Positions 5,887 to 12,108 of a stretch of 15,761 nucleotides of DNA are shown here, in pieces. The position numbers and the translations under genes were made by a program. Positions within the stretch are counted from its first letter, which is position 1. Each line of letters begins with the position of its first letter. Origin of the DNA: Aquificales bacterium (GTDB taxonomy: Bacteria; Aquificota; Aquificia; Aquificales; Aquificaceae); assembly GCA_015491275.1 (NCBI GenBank), contig WFWF01000080.1, positions 1 to 15,761 of the forward strand, given 5' to 3'. The notes under the pieces were generated by a model, which did no database searches, was not told the DNA's origin, and was given only the letters and a program-made list of their open reading frames with translations.

Positions 5887-7017
5887 GTGAGTATTTTTCA
5901 AATGATGGGTATTATCATATTTTTGTTTATATTTCTTACAATTTACGGACTTATAAACTACTTTTTCTACAGGGTTTATACAAGGGCTTTCACCGTCGGT
6001 AAAAGGGTTGTATTGATTTATCTTGTTTTTCAAACTATCTCTCCCGTCTTATGGAGATGGCTTGATAAGAACGGTTATACCTTTATATCGCCCTACCTTG
6101 CCTTACTTTCCCTTGTATGGATGGGCTTTGTTATATATTTCCTTATAAGCGGTTTAATTTACTATCCTTTAAGGTTCCTTTTTAAATCCTTAAAGCCAAA
6201 ACCTTACTTTCTCTCAACCTTTTTTATCGCCCTTTTCCTATCCCTTTACAGCTATCTTGAAACCCTTACCCTTGAGAATCACCATTATGTTATCCGCACA
6301 ATGAAACTGCCAAAGGATAAAAGGATAAGGATATTACATGTTTCCGATTTGCATCTGGGTCCTTTAATGAGGGGGGACAAGGTGGATATTGTCAGGCGAT
6401 CTTACGATAAGTGGAAGCCGGATATATTGGCGGTAACGGGTGATTTTGTTGACGGTAATATGAAGGACCTTATGTATCTTGCGGATATGTTCGGGCCTAT
6501 AAATCCGCCCCTCGGTAAGTATGCGGTGAGCGGTAATCATGAGTTTTATGTAGGTTACGAGCAGGCTGTAAGGTTTATGGAAAGGGCGGGTTTTAAAGTT
6601 TTGAGGGGCGAAGTAGTTGAGCTACCATATCTCAACATAGCGGGGGTTGATGATGATGAGGGAAGGAGAATGGGCTACAGTATATTATCTGAAGAAGAGA
6701 TCCTAAAGGATATTAATCCTTCAAAATATACAATACTTATTAAACATAAGCCCGTTGTAAACAGAAAGGTAATAGATAAAATAGATCTTCAGCTTTCCGG
6801 TCATACACACGGGGGTGTTTTATTTTTTGTGGGCTATCTTATACTTGACAGGATATTTGAAACCAATAGGGGGATTAAAAAGATAGGTGAGAACAGATAC
6901 ATTGTGGTGAGCAAAGGTATAGGAACGGGGGGTCCCCCAATGAGATTACTTTCTCCACCCGATGTTAATGTGATAGATATTATCGGACTATCAGAAACCG
7001 AAGGGCAAACGAGGTAA
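5887..7017 (+). CDS. Membrane-anchored calcineurin-like metallophosphoesterase
   Basis: The protein has about four hydrophobic segments in its first 125 residues (roughly 7-28, 40-56, 70-95 and 107-126), then a dimetal phosphoesterase domain. The five metal motifs are all present: VSDLHLG (Asp154, His156), TGDFVDG (Asp186), GNHEF (Asn217, His218), KHKP (His287) and GHTHGG (His306, His308). This is the YkuE-like class of membrane phosphoesterases; some members with this shape hydrolyse UDP-2,3-diacylglucosamine in lipid A synthesis (LpxG), but the sequence alone does not show the substrate. Length is 376 residues from the GTG at 5887; starts at 5902 or 5905 remain possible. Its 3' end overlaps ffh on the other strand by 27 bases. 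It is the only + strand gene between rpsP and ffh. Confidence 0.88.
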   Translation: MSIFQMMGIIIFLFIFLTIYGLINYFFYRVYTRAFTVGKRVVLIYLVFQTISPVLWRWLDKNGYTFISPYLALLSLVWMGFVIYFLISGLIYYPLRFLFKSLKPKPYFLSTFFIALFLSLYSYLETLTLENHHYVIRTMKLPKDKRIRILHVSDLHLGPLMRGDKVDIVRRSYDKWKPDILAVTGDFVDGNMKDLMYLADMFGPINPPLGKYAVSGNHEFYVGYEQAVRFMERAGFKVLRGEVVELPYLNIAGVDDDEGRRMGYSILSEEEILKDINPSKYTILIKHKPVVNRKVIDKIDLQLSGHTHGGVLFFVGYLILDRIFETNRGIKKIGENRYIVVSKGIGTGGPPMRLLSPPDVNVIDIIGLSETEGQTR

Positions 7018-8304
7018 TCTTGGCATGCCCGACATCTTTTTCAGTTTTTTCATCATCTTCTTCATCTCTTCATACTGCTTTAAAAGTTTGTTAACATCCG
7101 ATACACTTGTACCGCTACCCTTTGCTATCCTCCTCTTCCTGCTCATATTTATGATTCTGGGATTCTTTCTCTCCTCGGGAGTCATTGAGTTTATTATTGC
7201 TTCCATCTTTTTAAATCTGCTTTCATCAATCTTGAGATTCTTAAGCTGGGCGCCCACACCTGGGATCATTCCAAGAAGCTTGTCAAGGGGACCCATATTC
7301 ATTATCATCCTCAGTTGCTGTCTGAGATCTTCAAGGTCAAAATCACCCGCCATTACTTTTGTTGCAAGTTCCTGGGCTTTATCTTCCGGAATAGCCTCTT
7401 GAGCCTTTTCTATCAATGTTTGTATGTCACCCAATCCCAGTATCCTTTGGGCTATCCTGTCAGGGTAAAAGGGTTCTATATCTTCAACCTTTTCACCCAC
7501 CCCTATGAACTTTATGGGAATTCCGAGGACATGTCTAACCGATAAGGCGAGCCCTCCCCTTGCATCACTGTCCATCTTGGTGATGATAAGCCCCGTGAGA
7601 TTTAATCTTTCATGGAAAGACTTTGCTATCTCAAGAGCTTCCTGACCTTGCATTGCATCCGCTACATAGAGGATCTCAGAAGGGTGTAGTACTCCTTTTA
7701 TCTTTTCAAGTTCTTCCATGAGTTCTTCATCAATATGCAACCTTCCTGCGGTATCAATCAGTAGATAGTCTATGCCTTCCTTCTGTGCCTTCTCCTTTAC
7801 CTTTTTTGCTATCTCAAGGGGGTCATTAACGCCTTCAAAGCCGTAATAAGTTACGCCCGTTCTTTCCGCAAGTCTCTGGAGCTGTAGCATGGCGGCTGGT
7901 CTTCTAACATCCGTTGAGGCGACAGCAACTGAAAATCCTTTACCTTTTAAAAAGTGTCCCAGCTTGGCTATCGTTGTTGTTTTACCCGTTCCTTGCAGTC
8001 CAACGAAGAGGGAAGTTCCCTTTTTGATATCTTCCTTGTGAGATCCGAGGATATTAACAAGCTCCTCATAAACTATGGTTATTATTGTTTCCGCTGGAGT
8101 AAGGTTCGCTTTTACTTCCTGCCCGAGGGCTCTCTCCCGTACCTTTTTAAGGAAATCCTTTACGACCTGATAATCCGTATCCGCTTCAAGTAGTGCAAGC
8201 CTTGTTTCCCTGAGTGTATCATTGATGATCTTATCCGTAAGTTTCCTTGCCTTTCTCAGCTTTGTGAATGCATTGGTAAATTTTTCTGATAGTAATTCCA
8301 GCAT
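6991..8304 (-). CDS. ffh: Signal recognition particle protein Ffh
   Basis: Ffh binds 4.5S RNA and nascent signal sequences and delivers ribosomes to FtsY at the membrane. The 437-residue protein has the N domain (1-95), the GTPase G domain with GLQGTGKT (102-109), TDVRRPAA (131-138), DTAGR (184-188) and TKMD (242-245), and the methionine-rich M domain (about 300-430) with MGPLDKLLGMIPG and the RNA-binding helix RRIAKGSGTSVSDVN. The P-loop has Thr where many homologues have Ala. There is no Shine-Dalgarno sequence; a TATAAT ends 8 bases before the ATG. PilZ lies 23 bases upstream on the same strand. The tail overlaps the phosphoesterase gene by 27 bases. Confidence 0.98.
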   Translation of the reverse strand: MLELLSEKFTNAFTKLRKARKLTDKIINDTLRETRLALLEADTDYQVVKDFLKKVRERALGQEVKANLTPAETIITIVYEELVNILGSHKEDIKKGTSLFVGLQGTGKTTTIAKLGHFLKGKGFSVAVASTDVRRPAAMLQLQRLAERTGVTYYGFEGVNDPLEIAKKVKEKAQKEGIDYLLIDTAGRLHIDEELMEELEKIKGVLHPSEILYVADAMQGQEALEIAKSFHERLNLTGLIITKMDSDARGGLALSVRHVLGIPIKFIGVGEKVEDIEPFYPDRIAQRILGLGDIQTLIEKAQEAIPEDKAQELATKVMAGDFDLEDLRQQLRMIMNMGPLDKLLGMIPGVGAQLKNLKIDESRFKKMEAIINSMTPEERKNPRIINMSRKRRIAKGSGTSVSDVNKLLKQYEEMKKMMKKLKKMSGMPRLPRLPFGF

Positions 8305-8312
8305 GAAAATGC

Positions 8313-8318
8313 ATTATA
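8313..8318 (-). promoter_or_regulatory. Candidate -10 box just upstream of ffh
   Basis: A perfect TATAAT on the - strand ends 8 bases before the ffh ATG at 8304. Used as a -10 box, it would start RNA near 8306, leaving about two untranslated bases. ffh has no ribosome site that I can see, which fits a leaderless message. No -35 box is visible, and ffh may also be read through from moeB-PilZ. Confidence 0.4.
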
Positions 8319-8327
8319 TAGGATTAT

Positions 8328-9002
8328 TTATACACATTCCAGTATTTTGAGCAGGTTTTCTTCCACCTTATACATATAATTGGTCAGGAAGTGGAGTATG
8401 GCGTACCTCTGTTCTACAGTGGGTTTGATTTGAATACCCCCTATGTATTTATTGTATCCGTATTTTGAAAGCCAGGCGAACTTTCCGGTTGTATTCATAT
8501 AATTTTTATTATCAAGTACGAAACTTATTTTTAAGGTGCTTCCTTTAAATCGGAGAAGATCCTTATCGCATACCGCAAAGAAACCAACACCTTCCTCCGA
8601 GATATCAAATATCCTTATGTTTATATCTATCATTCCCATGTTTACCATACCGCTTAATGGTTTATCAAGAAAGACCCTTAGGAATCTCCTTTTTTCATGT
8701 TCCACAAGTACAAATTCATGATCCTTTACCGTTATCATGTTTCCTTCTATGTTATCAACAATGCCCCTTATGGGTCTTGTGAACAGGCAGTTCCTTATTA
8801 TTACCGATTTTCCTTCATCGGGCAGGAGGTCTTTATCAATGAGGTTTATAACAAGGTTTCCTTCGTAGTCATAAGCTTCAATCCTTCCCACATTGCCGAC
8901 GGGTAATTTATTTTCCGTCCACAGGACCATTATTGTGCTCTTTGAAGTACAAAGGTGTTTCGCTATATGACTGATAAGTCTGCATTGTTCTTCATTAGCC
9001 AT
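8328..9002 (-). CDS. PilZ-domain protein, predicted cyclic-di-GMP receptor
   Basis: This 224-residue soluble protein has an N-terminal region (about 1-95) resembling the YcgR-N type beta barrel, then a PilZ domain (about 103-215). The two cyclic-di-GMP binding motifs are both intact: RxxxR as Arg105-Arg-Phe-Leu-Arg109 and (D/N)xSxxG as Asp133-Ile-Ser-Glu-Glu-Gly138, followed by GGIQIKP. Such proteins pass cyclic-di-GMP levels on to flagella, type IV pili or secretion, but the target here is unknown. No Shine-Dalgarno sequence precedes the ATG; the 34 bases between it and moeB are AT-rich. Downstream is ffh. The YcgR-N assignment is weaker than the PilZ one. Confidence 0.85.
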   Translation of the reverse strand: MANEEQCRLISHIAKHLCTSKSTIMVLWTENKLPVGNVGRIEAYDYEGNLVINLIDKDLLPDEGKSVIIRNCLFTRPIRGIVDNIEGNMITVKDHEFVLVEHEKRRFLRVFLDKPLSGMVNMGMIDINIRIFDISEEGVGFFAVCDKDLLRFKGSTLKISFVLDNKNYMNTTGKFAWLSKYGYNKYIGGIQIKPTVEQRYAILHFLTNYMYKVEENLLKILECV

Positions 9003-9036
9003 GATTTATATATTTATCGGAATGACACTTGGGAGA

Positions 9037-9852
9037 TTAAAACCTTACATCACAGGTTTGATCATATTCCTGGAGTTCCTTTATCTTAGGATTTTCACTG
9101 CATAGGGGACAGTTCGGATCCTTTCTCAGTTTTACTTTGGTAAACTCCATTGAAAGGGCATCCATAACAAGGAGCTTACCCACCAAAGGCTCACCTATGC
9201 CGAGCAGTAACTTTATGGCTTCCGTCGCCTGAATGCATCCCATTATGCCTCCTATGGATCCGAGGATTCCCGCTTCTTGACAGCTTGGTACAAGCCCGGG
9301 CGGTGGAGGTTCGGGGAAAAGGCATCTGTAGCAGGGGGAGTTTTCCTTATCCCTGTAATCAAAAACGCTTATCTGTCCTTCAAATCTCAACATTGCGGCT
9401 GATACTAAGGGTTTGCCCATAAAGTAGCATGCATCGTTTATAAGGAATCTTGTAGGGAAGTTATCCGTACCGTCAAGCACAACATCAAAATCCTTAATAA
9501 TATCCATTATGTTGTCTTTATTTATCATTGTGTTAAAGGTTACCACCTTTACATTGGGGTTTAAGGCTTCCACTGTTTTTTTCGCAGATTCCACTTTTGG
9601 TGTGCCAACCCTTTCCGTGGTATGAAGTATTTGTCTCTGAAGGTTTGAAAAGTCAACAACATCATAGTCAACTATGCCTATGGTTCCCACGCCTGCCGCT
9701 GCGAGGTAAAATATGGCAGGTGACCCCAAGCCTCCCGCTCCTATAACGAGTACCTTGGAATTCAGAAGTTTCTCCTGCCCTTTTCCGCCAACCTCTGGCA
9801 GAATTATATGCCTGGCATATCTTTTTATCTGTTCCTCGGAGAATTTAAACAT
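9037..9852 (-). CDS. moeB: MoeB/ThiF-type sulfur-carrier adenylyltransferase
   Basis: This E1-like enzyme adenylates the C-terminal glycine of a small sulfur carrier (MoaD for molybdopterin, or ThiS for thiamine). The ATG at 9852 gives 271 residues starting MFKFSEEQIKRYARHIILPE, the standard opening; a frame open to 9897 adds 15 unrelated residues inside pdxA. Seen: GAGGLGSP nucleotide loop (38-45), DYDVVDFSNLQRQ (62-74), DGTDNFPTRFLIND with Asp130, the zinc pairs C174-Y-R-C177 and C248-P-L-C251, and PSCQEAGILGSIGG with Cys191. There is no rhodanese domain. MoeB versus ThiF cannot be settled without a tree; many thermophiles use one enzyme for several carriers. The promoter is shared with pdxA. 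Confidence 0.9.
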   Translation of the reverse strand: MFKFSEEQIKRYARHIILPEVGGKGQEKLLNSKVLVIGAGGLGSPAIFYLAAAGVGTIGIVDYDVVDFSNLQRQILHTTERVGTPKVESAKKTVEALNPNVKVVTFNTMINKDNIMDIIKDFDVVLDGTDNFPTRFLINDACYFMGKPLVSAAMLRFEGQISVFDYRDKENSPCYRCLFPEPPPPGLVPSCQEAGILGSIGGIMGCIQATEAIKLLLGIGEPLVGKLLVMDALSMEFTKVKLRKDPNCPLCSENPKIKELQEYDQTCDVRF

Positions 9853-9856
9853 CTTA

Positions 9857-9870
9857 CATATTATAATATG
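9857..9870. promoter_or_regulatory. Palindromic two-way -10 element, moeB/pdxA
   Basis: CATATTATAATATG is a perfect 14-bp palindrome filling most of the 22-base gap between the start codons of moeB and pdxA. It reads TATAAT on the + strand (9862-9867) and on the - strand (9860-9865). Each box ends exactly 7 bases before its own start codon, so both RNAs would begin within about one base of ATG (near 9874 and 9853). Neither gene has a Shine-Dalgarno sequence. No -35 boxes are visible. A repressor-binding palindrome is an alternative. Confidence 0.5.
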
Positions 9871-9874
9871 CGGA

Positions 9875-10846
9875 ATGAAAAAAATAGGAATAACCATAGG
9901 TGATCCCGCAGGAGTGGGACCGGAACTTATTGTTAAAATCTCAAAGTACTTTAAAAAAGAAAACGCCTATATAATTTACGCTGAGGAAAAGATATTAAGG
10001 GAAGCCTTCAATCTGCTCGGATACTCTTTTGACTATAATAAGGTTGATGATGTATCGGGTATAAAAAAAGCGGGTATATATCTTGTTGATCTGAATATCT
10101 CGGAAACTGAGAGACCTTTACCATCAATATCTTCCGGGAAAGTGGCTGTAGGATACCTCGCAAGGGCTGTCGTTGATGGCGTTTACGGAAATATAGATGC
10201 ACTGCTGACAATGCCTATCAGTAAATTCTGGGCTAACAGGGCAGGTTTCGGATACAGAGGTCATACGGAATATTTGGCTCATGTTTTCAGGGTGAAGAAT
10301 TATGCGATGATGATGTATTCGGACGATTTGAAGGTTGTATTGTTAACGGATCATATTCCCATTTCTTCCGTATCTTCGTATATTAATGAGGAAAATCTGA
10401 GGGAAAAAATAGACTTAATCTTTGATGAATTCAGTAAGTGGTTCGGATTTAAGCCGAGGGTCGGGGTTTTGGGTTTTAATCCTCATGCGGGAGAGGGAGG
10501 TGAGATAGGAAGGGAGGAAATAGAGGTTATATATCCCGTCATTGAAGATTTCAGGAAAAGAGGGTTTACGGTGGAGGGTCCCCTTTCCTCTGATACCGCC
10601 TTCTTAAAAAGGGATGAGTATGATGTTTACCTTTGTATGTATCATGATCAGGGGATTATACCCTTTAAATTGCTCTCCTTTCATAAGGGTGTAAATATGA
10701 CCCTCGGATTACCTATACTACGCGTTTCTCCCGATCACGGGACAGCCTACGATATAGCTTGGAAGGGTATTGCGGATTACGGATCCTCTCTTAAAGCCCT
10801 TGAACTGATTGAGGAATTAACCGTTAAGTGCAAAAAGGTTTCTTAG
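9875..10846 (+). CDS. pdxA: 4-hydroxythreonine-4-phosphate dehydrogenase PdxA
   Basis: PdxA oxidises 4-phosphohydroxy-L-threonine with NAD(P), supplying the amino ketone that PdxJ condenses with deoxyxylulose phosphate in the DXP-dependent pathway to pyridoxine phosphate. The 323-residue protein starts MKKIGITIGDPAGVGPE, the family's opening. Other motifs are TMPISK (112-117; usually TxPINK), GHTEYLA, LTDHIP, NPHAGEGGEIG, YHDQG and SPDHGTA. Likely metal ligands are His160, His204 and His257. The frame is open upstream to 9713, but the 54 extra residues are antisense to moeB. There is no ribosome site before ATG 9875. The end overlaps the next gene tail to tail by 30 bases. Confidence 0.95.
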   Translation: MKKIGITIGDPAGVGPELIVKISKYFKKENAYIIYAEEKILREAFNLLGYSFDYNKVDDVSGIKKAGIYLVDLNISETERPLPSISSGKVAVGYLARAVVDGVYGNIDALLTMPISKFWANRAGFGYRGHTEYLAHVFRVKNYAMMMYSDDLKVVLLTDHIPISSVSSYINEENLREKIDLIFDEFSKWFGFKPRVGVLGFNPHAGEGGEIGREEIEVIYPVIEDFRKRGFTVEGPLSSDTAFLKRDEYDVYLCMYHDQGIIPFKLLSFHKGVNMTLGLPILRVSPDHGTAYDIAWKGIADYGSSLKALELIEELTVKCKKVS

Positions 10847-11608
10847 TTGGACCTTGGGCAGTCTGAAGTCATTCTCCGCAAGCAGGTCCACACCGCATCT
10901 TAGATTCTTAATCCATTCTATAAAACCTTTGACAGCTTCCTTTCCTTCAATTATTGCACCATGCTGGGGTGCCATCCTTTCTATATCCAATTCTCTTGCC
11001 ATCTTTGCCCACAGCCTGCATACCTTATTTGAAGCCATATATCTTTTATGGAAACCCTCCATGTATTTGATATGGCTTTCAATATTATCCGTTTCAAGAT
11101 AATCCATTCCCACCGATGCACCGAGATCTCCCGAGAAAAGGGTCTTTGAAAGGGGGTCATAAACTTGGAAGTTACCCGGAGAATGTAAGAAGTGTGCGGG
11201 GAGGACAAAAAGGTTTAAATCCGAAAGGTTGATTACGCATCCTTCATCACCGACGGAAACGATCCTTCCTTCAAGCCATGAGTTTAAACCGAAGTGAGGT
11301 ATAAACCTTGTCCACAACTTTGAGATTACGGCGTAGGCTTTGGTGGTCATAAGCCAACCGTTCAGGGACGCCACTATATCGGGATCCTGATGGGAAAGGA
11401 TTATGTATTCAAGATCTTCCTTGGGATTTATAATTGAGGAGATATCCTCAAAGAGTCTGTGGTAAGTTCGGTTTCCTCCGGGATCAAGCAAAACAGCTTT
11501 TCCTTTATGGATGATCAGATATTGATTGCTCTGAATCGCATCCTTTGGGGAATGTTCCGGAAACATATAAATCTTATGGTCTTTTGAATCAAAAATTAAC
11601 CTTCCCAT
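10817..11608 (-). CDS. Stand-alone flavodiiron-like metallo-beta-lactamase-fold protein (ODP type)
   Basis: The 263-residue protein has the metallo-beta-lactamase fold in its flavodiiron form but lacks the C-terminal flavodoxin domain. All six iron ligands appear to be present: His73, Asp75 and Asp77 (SHQDPDI), His142 (LHSPGNF), Asp161 (SGDLGAS) and His216 (APQHG). The motif has Ile78 where classical metallo-beta-lactamases and flavodiiron enzymes have His. Stand-alone proteins of this kind include the oxygen-binding diiron proteins linked to chemotaxis in Treponema; others may reduce oxygen or NO with a separate electron donor. No chemotaxis gene is nearby. A very good ribosome site (AAGGAGGAGG) precedes the ATG. 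Function in this organism is inferred. Confidence 0.82.
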   Translation of the reverse strand: MGRLIFDSKDHKIYMFPEHSPKDAIQSNQYLIIHKGKAVLLDPGGNRTYHRLFEDISSIINPKEDLEYIILSHQDPDIVASLNGWLMTTKAYAVISKLWTRFIPHFGLNSWLEGRIVSVGDEGCVINLSDLNLFVLPAHFLHSPGNFQVYDPLSKTLFSGDLGASVGMDYLETDNIESHIKYMEGFHKRYMASNKVCRLWAKMARELDIERMAPQHGAIIEGKEAVKGFIEWIKNLRCGVDLLAENDFRLPKVQLRNLFALNG

Positions 11609-11651
11609 AACCTCCTCCTTTCTTATTTGGTTTCTCGTGGATAAAAGTATG

Positions 11652-11680
11652 TTAACACTTCCTATAAAACTTTGTATAAT
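11652..11680 (+). promoter_or_regulatory. Sigma-70-type promoter for the orphan gene upstream of lepA
   Basis: TTAACA (11652-11657), a 17-base spacer and a perfect TATAAT (11675-11680) make the best promoter in the window. RNA would start near 11687, leaving a leader of about 23 bases that contains the GGAGGTG ribosome site. On the opposite strand TATTAT (11676-11681) overlaps the same box and could serve the diiron protein gene with a leader of about 60 bases. The whole gap between the two genes is 101 bases and holds nothing else I can name. Confidence 0.65.
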
Positions 11681-11709
11681 ATACTACCCCTTTTGTGGAG
11701 GTGTCCACC

Positions 11710-12093
11710 ATGGAGATGTGGATAAAGATTAACGGTGAAAAAAGGAAACTTCAGGGTTCCTTTTTAAAGGTAATGGAAGAAATTTACAACAGCGGAGAAG
11801 GGGAAATTTCCCTTCTGGCATTCAACGCGGGGACAAAGGAGAGGAGAAGATTGAAAAGACTCCTGAGATGGTATGATAGGGATTTAAGGGAGATTGCAAG
11901 GCAGGTGCTTATCAAGTATTACAAAAGTGACAGAAGGAAGTTAAAAAGAAGGATAGATGAGTTGAAGAAAAGGGCAAGATATATTTCAAAGGGTCAGATA
12001 TATTACTGCTCGAGGATAATGAAAGAAGTTGAAGATCTTAAAAAAGAGATGGGGGAGATAGACAAAAAGATCGGTGCTTTGCAGAATAAATAA
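11710..12093 (+). CDS. Small basic helical protein of unknown function
   Basis: I do not recognise this gene. It encodes 127 residues with 35 Lys/Arg against 19 Asp/Glu, so it is strongly basic. The first 40 residues look like a small mixed domain (WIKINGEKRKLQG...), and from about 43 on it is probably all helix, with basic runs such as KERRRLKRLLRWYDRD and DRRKLKRRIDELKKRAR and a coiled-coil-like tail (about 105-125). There is one Cys and no membrane segment. The ATG at 11710 is chosen because GGAGGTG ends 6 bases before it; a GTG at 11695 in frame would leave no room for a ribosome site. It has a strong promoter and lies 15 bases before lepA. RNA or DNA binding is a guess from charge only. 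Confidence 0.75.
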   Translation: MEMWIKINGEKRKLQGSFLKVMEEIYNSGEGEISLLAFNAGTKERRRLKRLLRWYDRDLREIARQVLIKYYKSDRRKLKRRIDELKKRARYISKGQIYYCSRIMKEVEDLKKEMGEIDKKIGALQNK

Positions 12094-12108
12094 CCTATCT
12101 TTTATTCT

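Noticed and set aside
6927..6938. GGGGGGTCCCCC near the end of the phosphoesterase gene, as an ffh terminator
   Set aside because: The loop would be too small, there is no T tract on either strand, and it encodes the conserved GTGGPP stretch.
7025..7402. A 125-codon + strand frame opposite ffh, hydrophobic in translation
   Set aside because: It is antisense to the ffh M domain; the hydrophobic look comes from complementing Lys/Glu codons.
9713..9874. A 54-residue extension of pdxA upstream of 9875
   Set aside because: It runs antisense through moeB; the family's opening MKKIGITIGDPAG begins at 9875.
9853..9897. A 15-residue extension of moeB to 9897
   Set aside because: It overlaps pdxA coding sequence and adds residues not seen in MoeB/ThiF; the standard start is at 9852.
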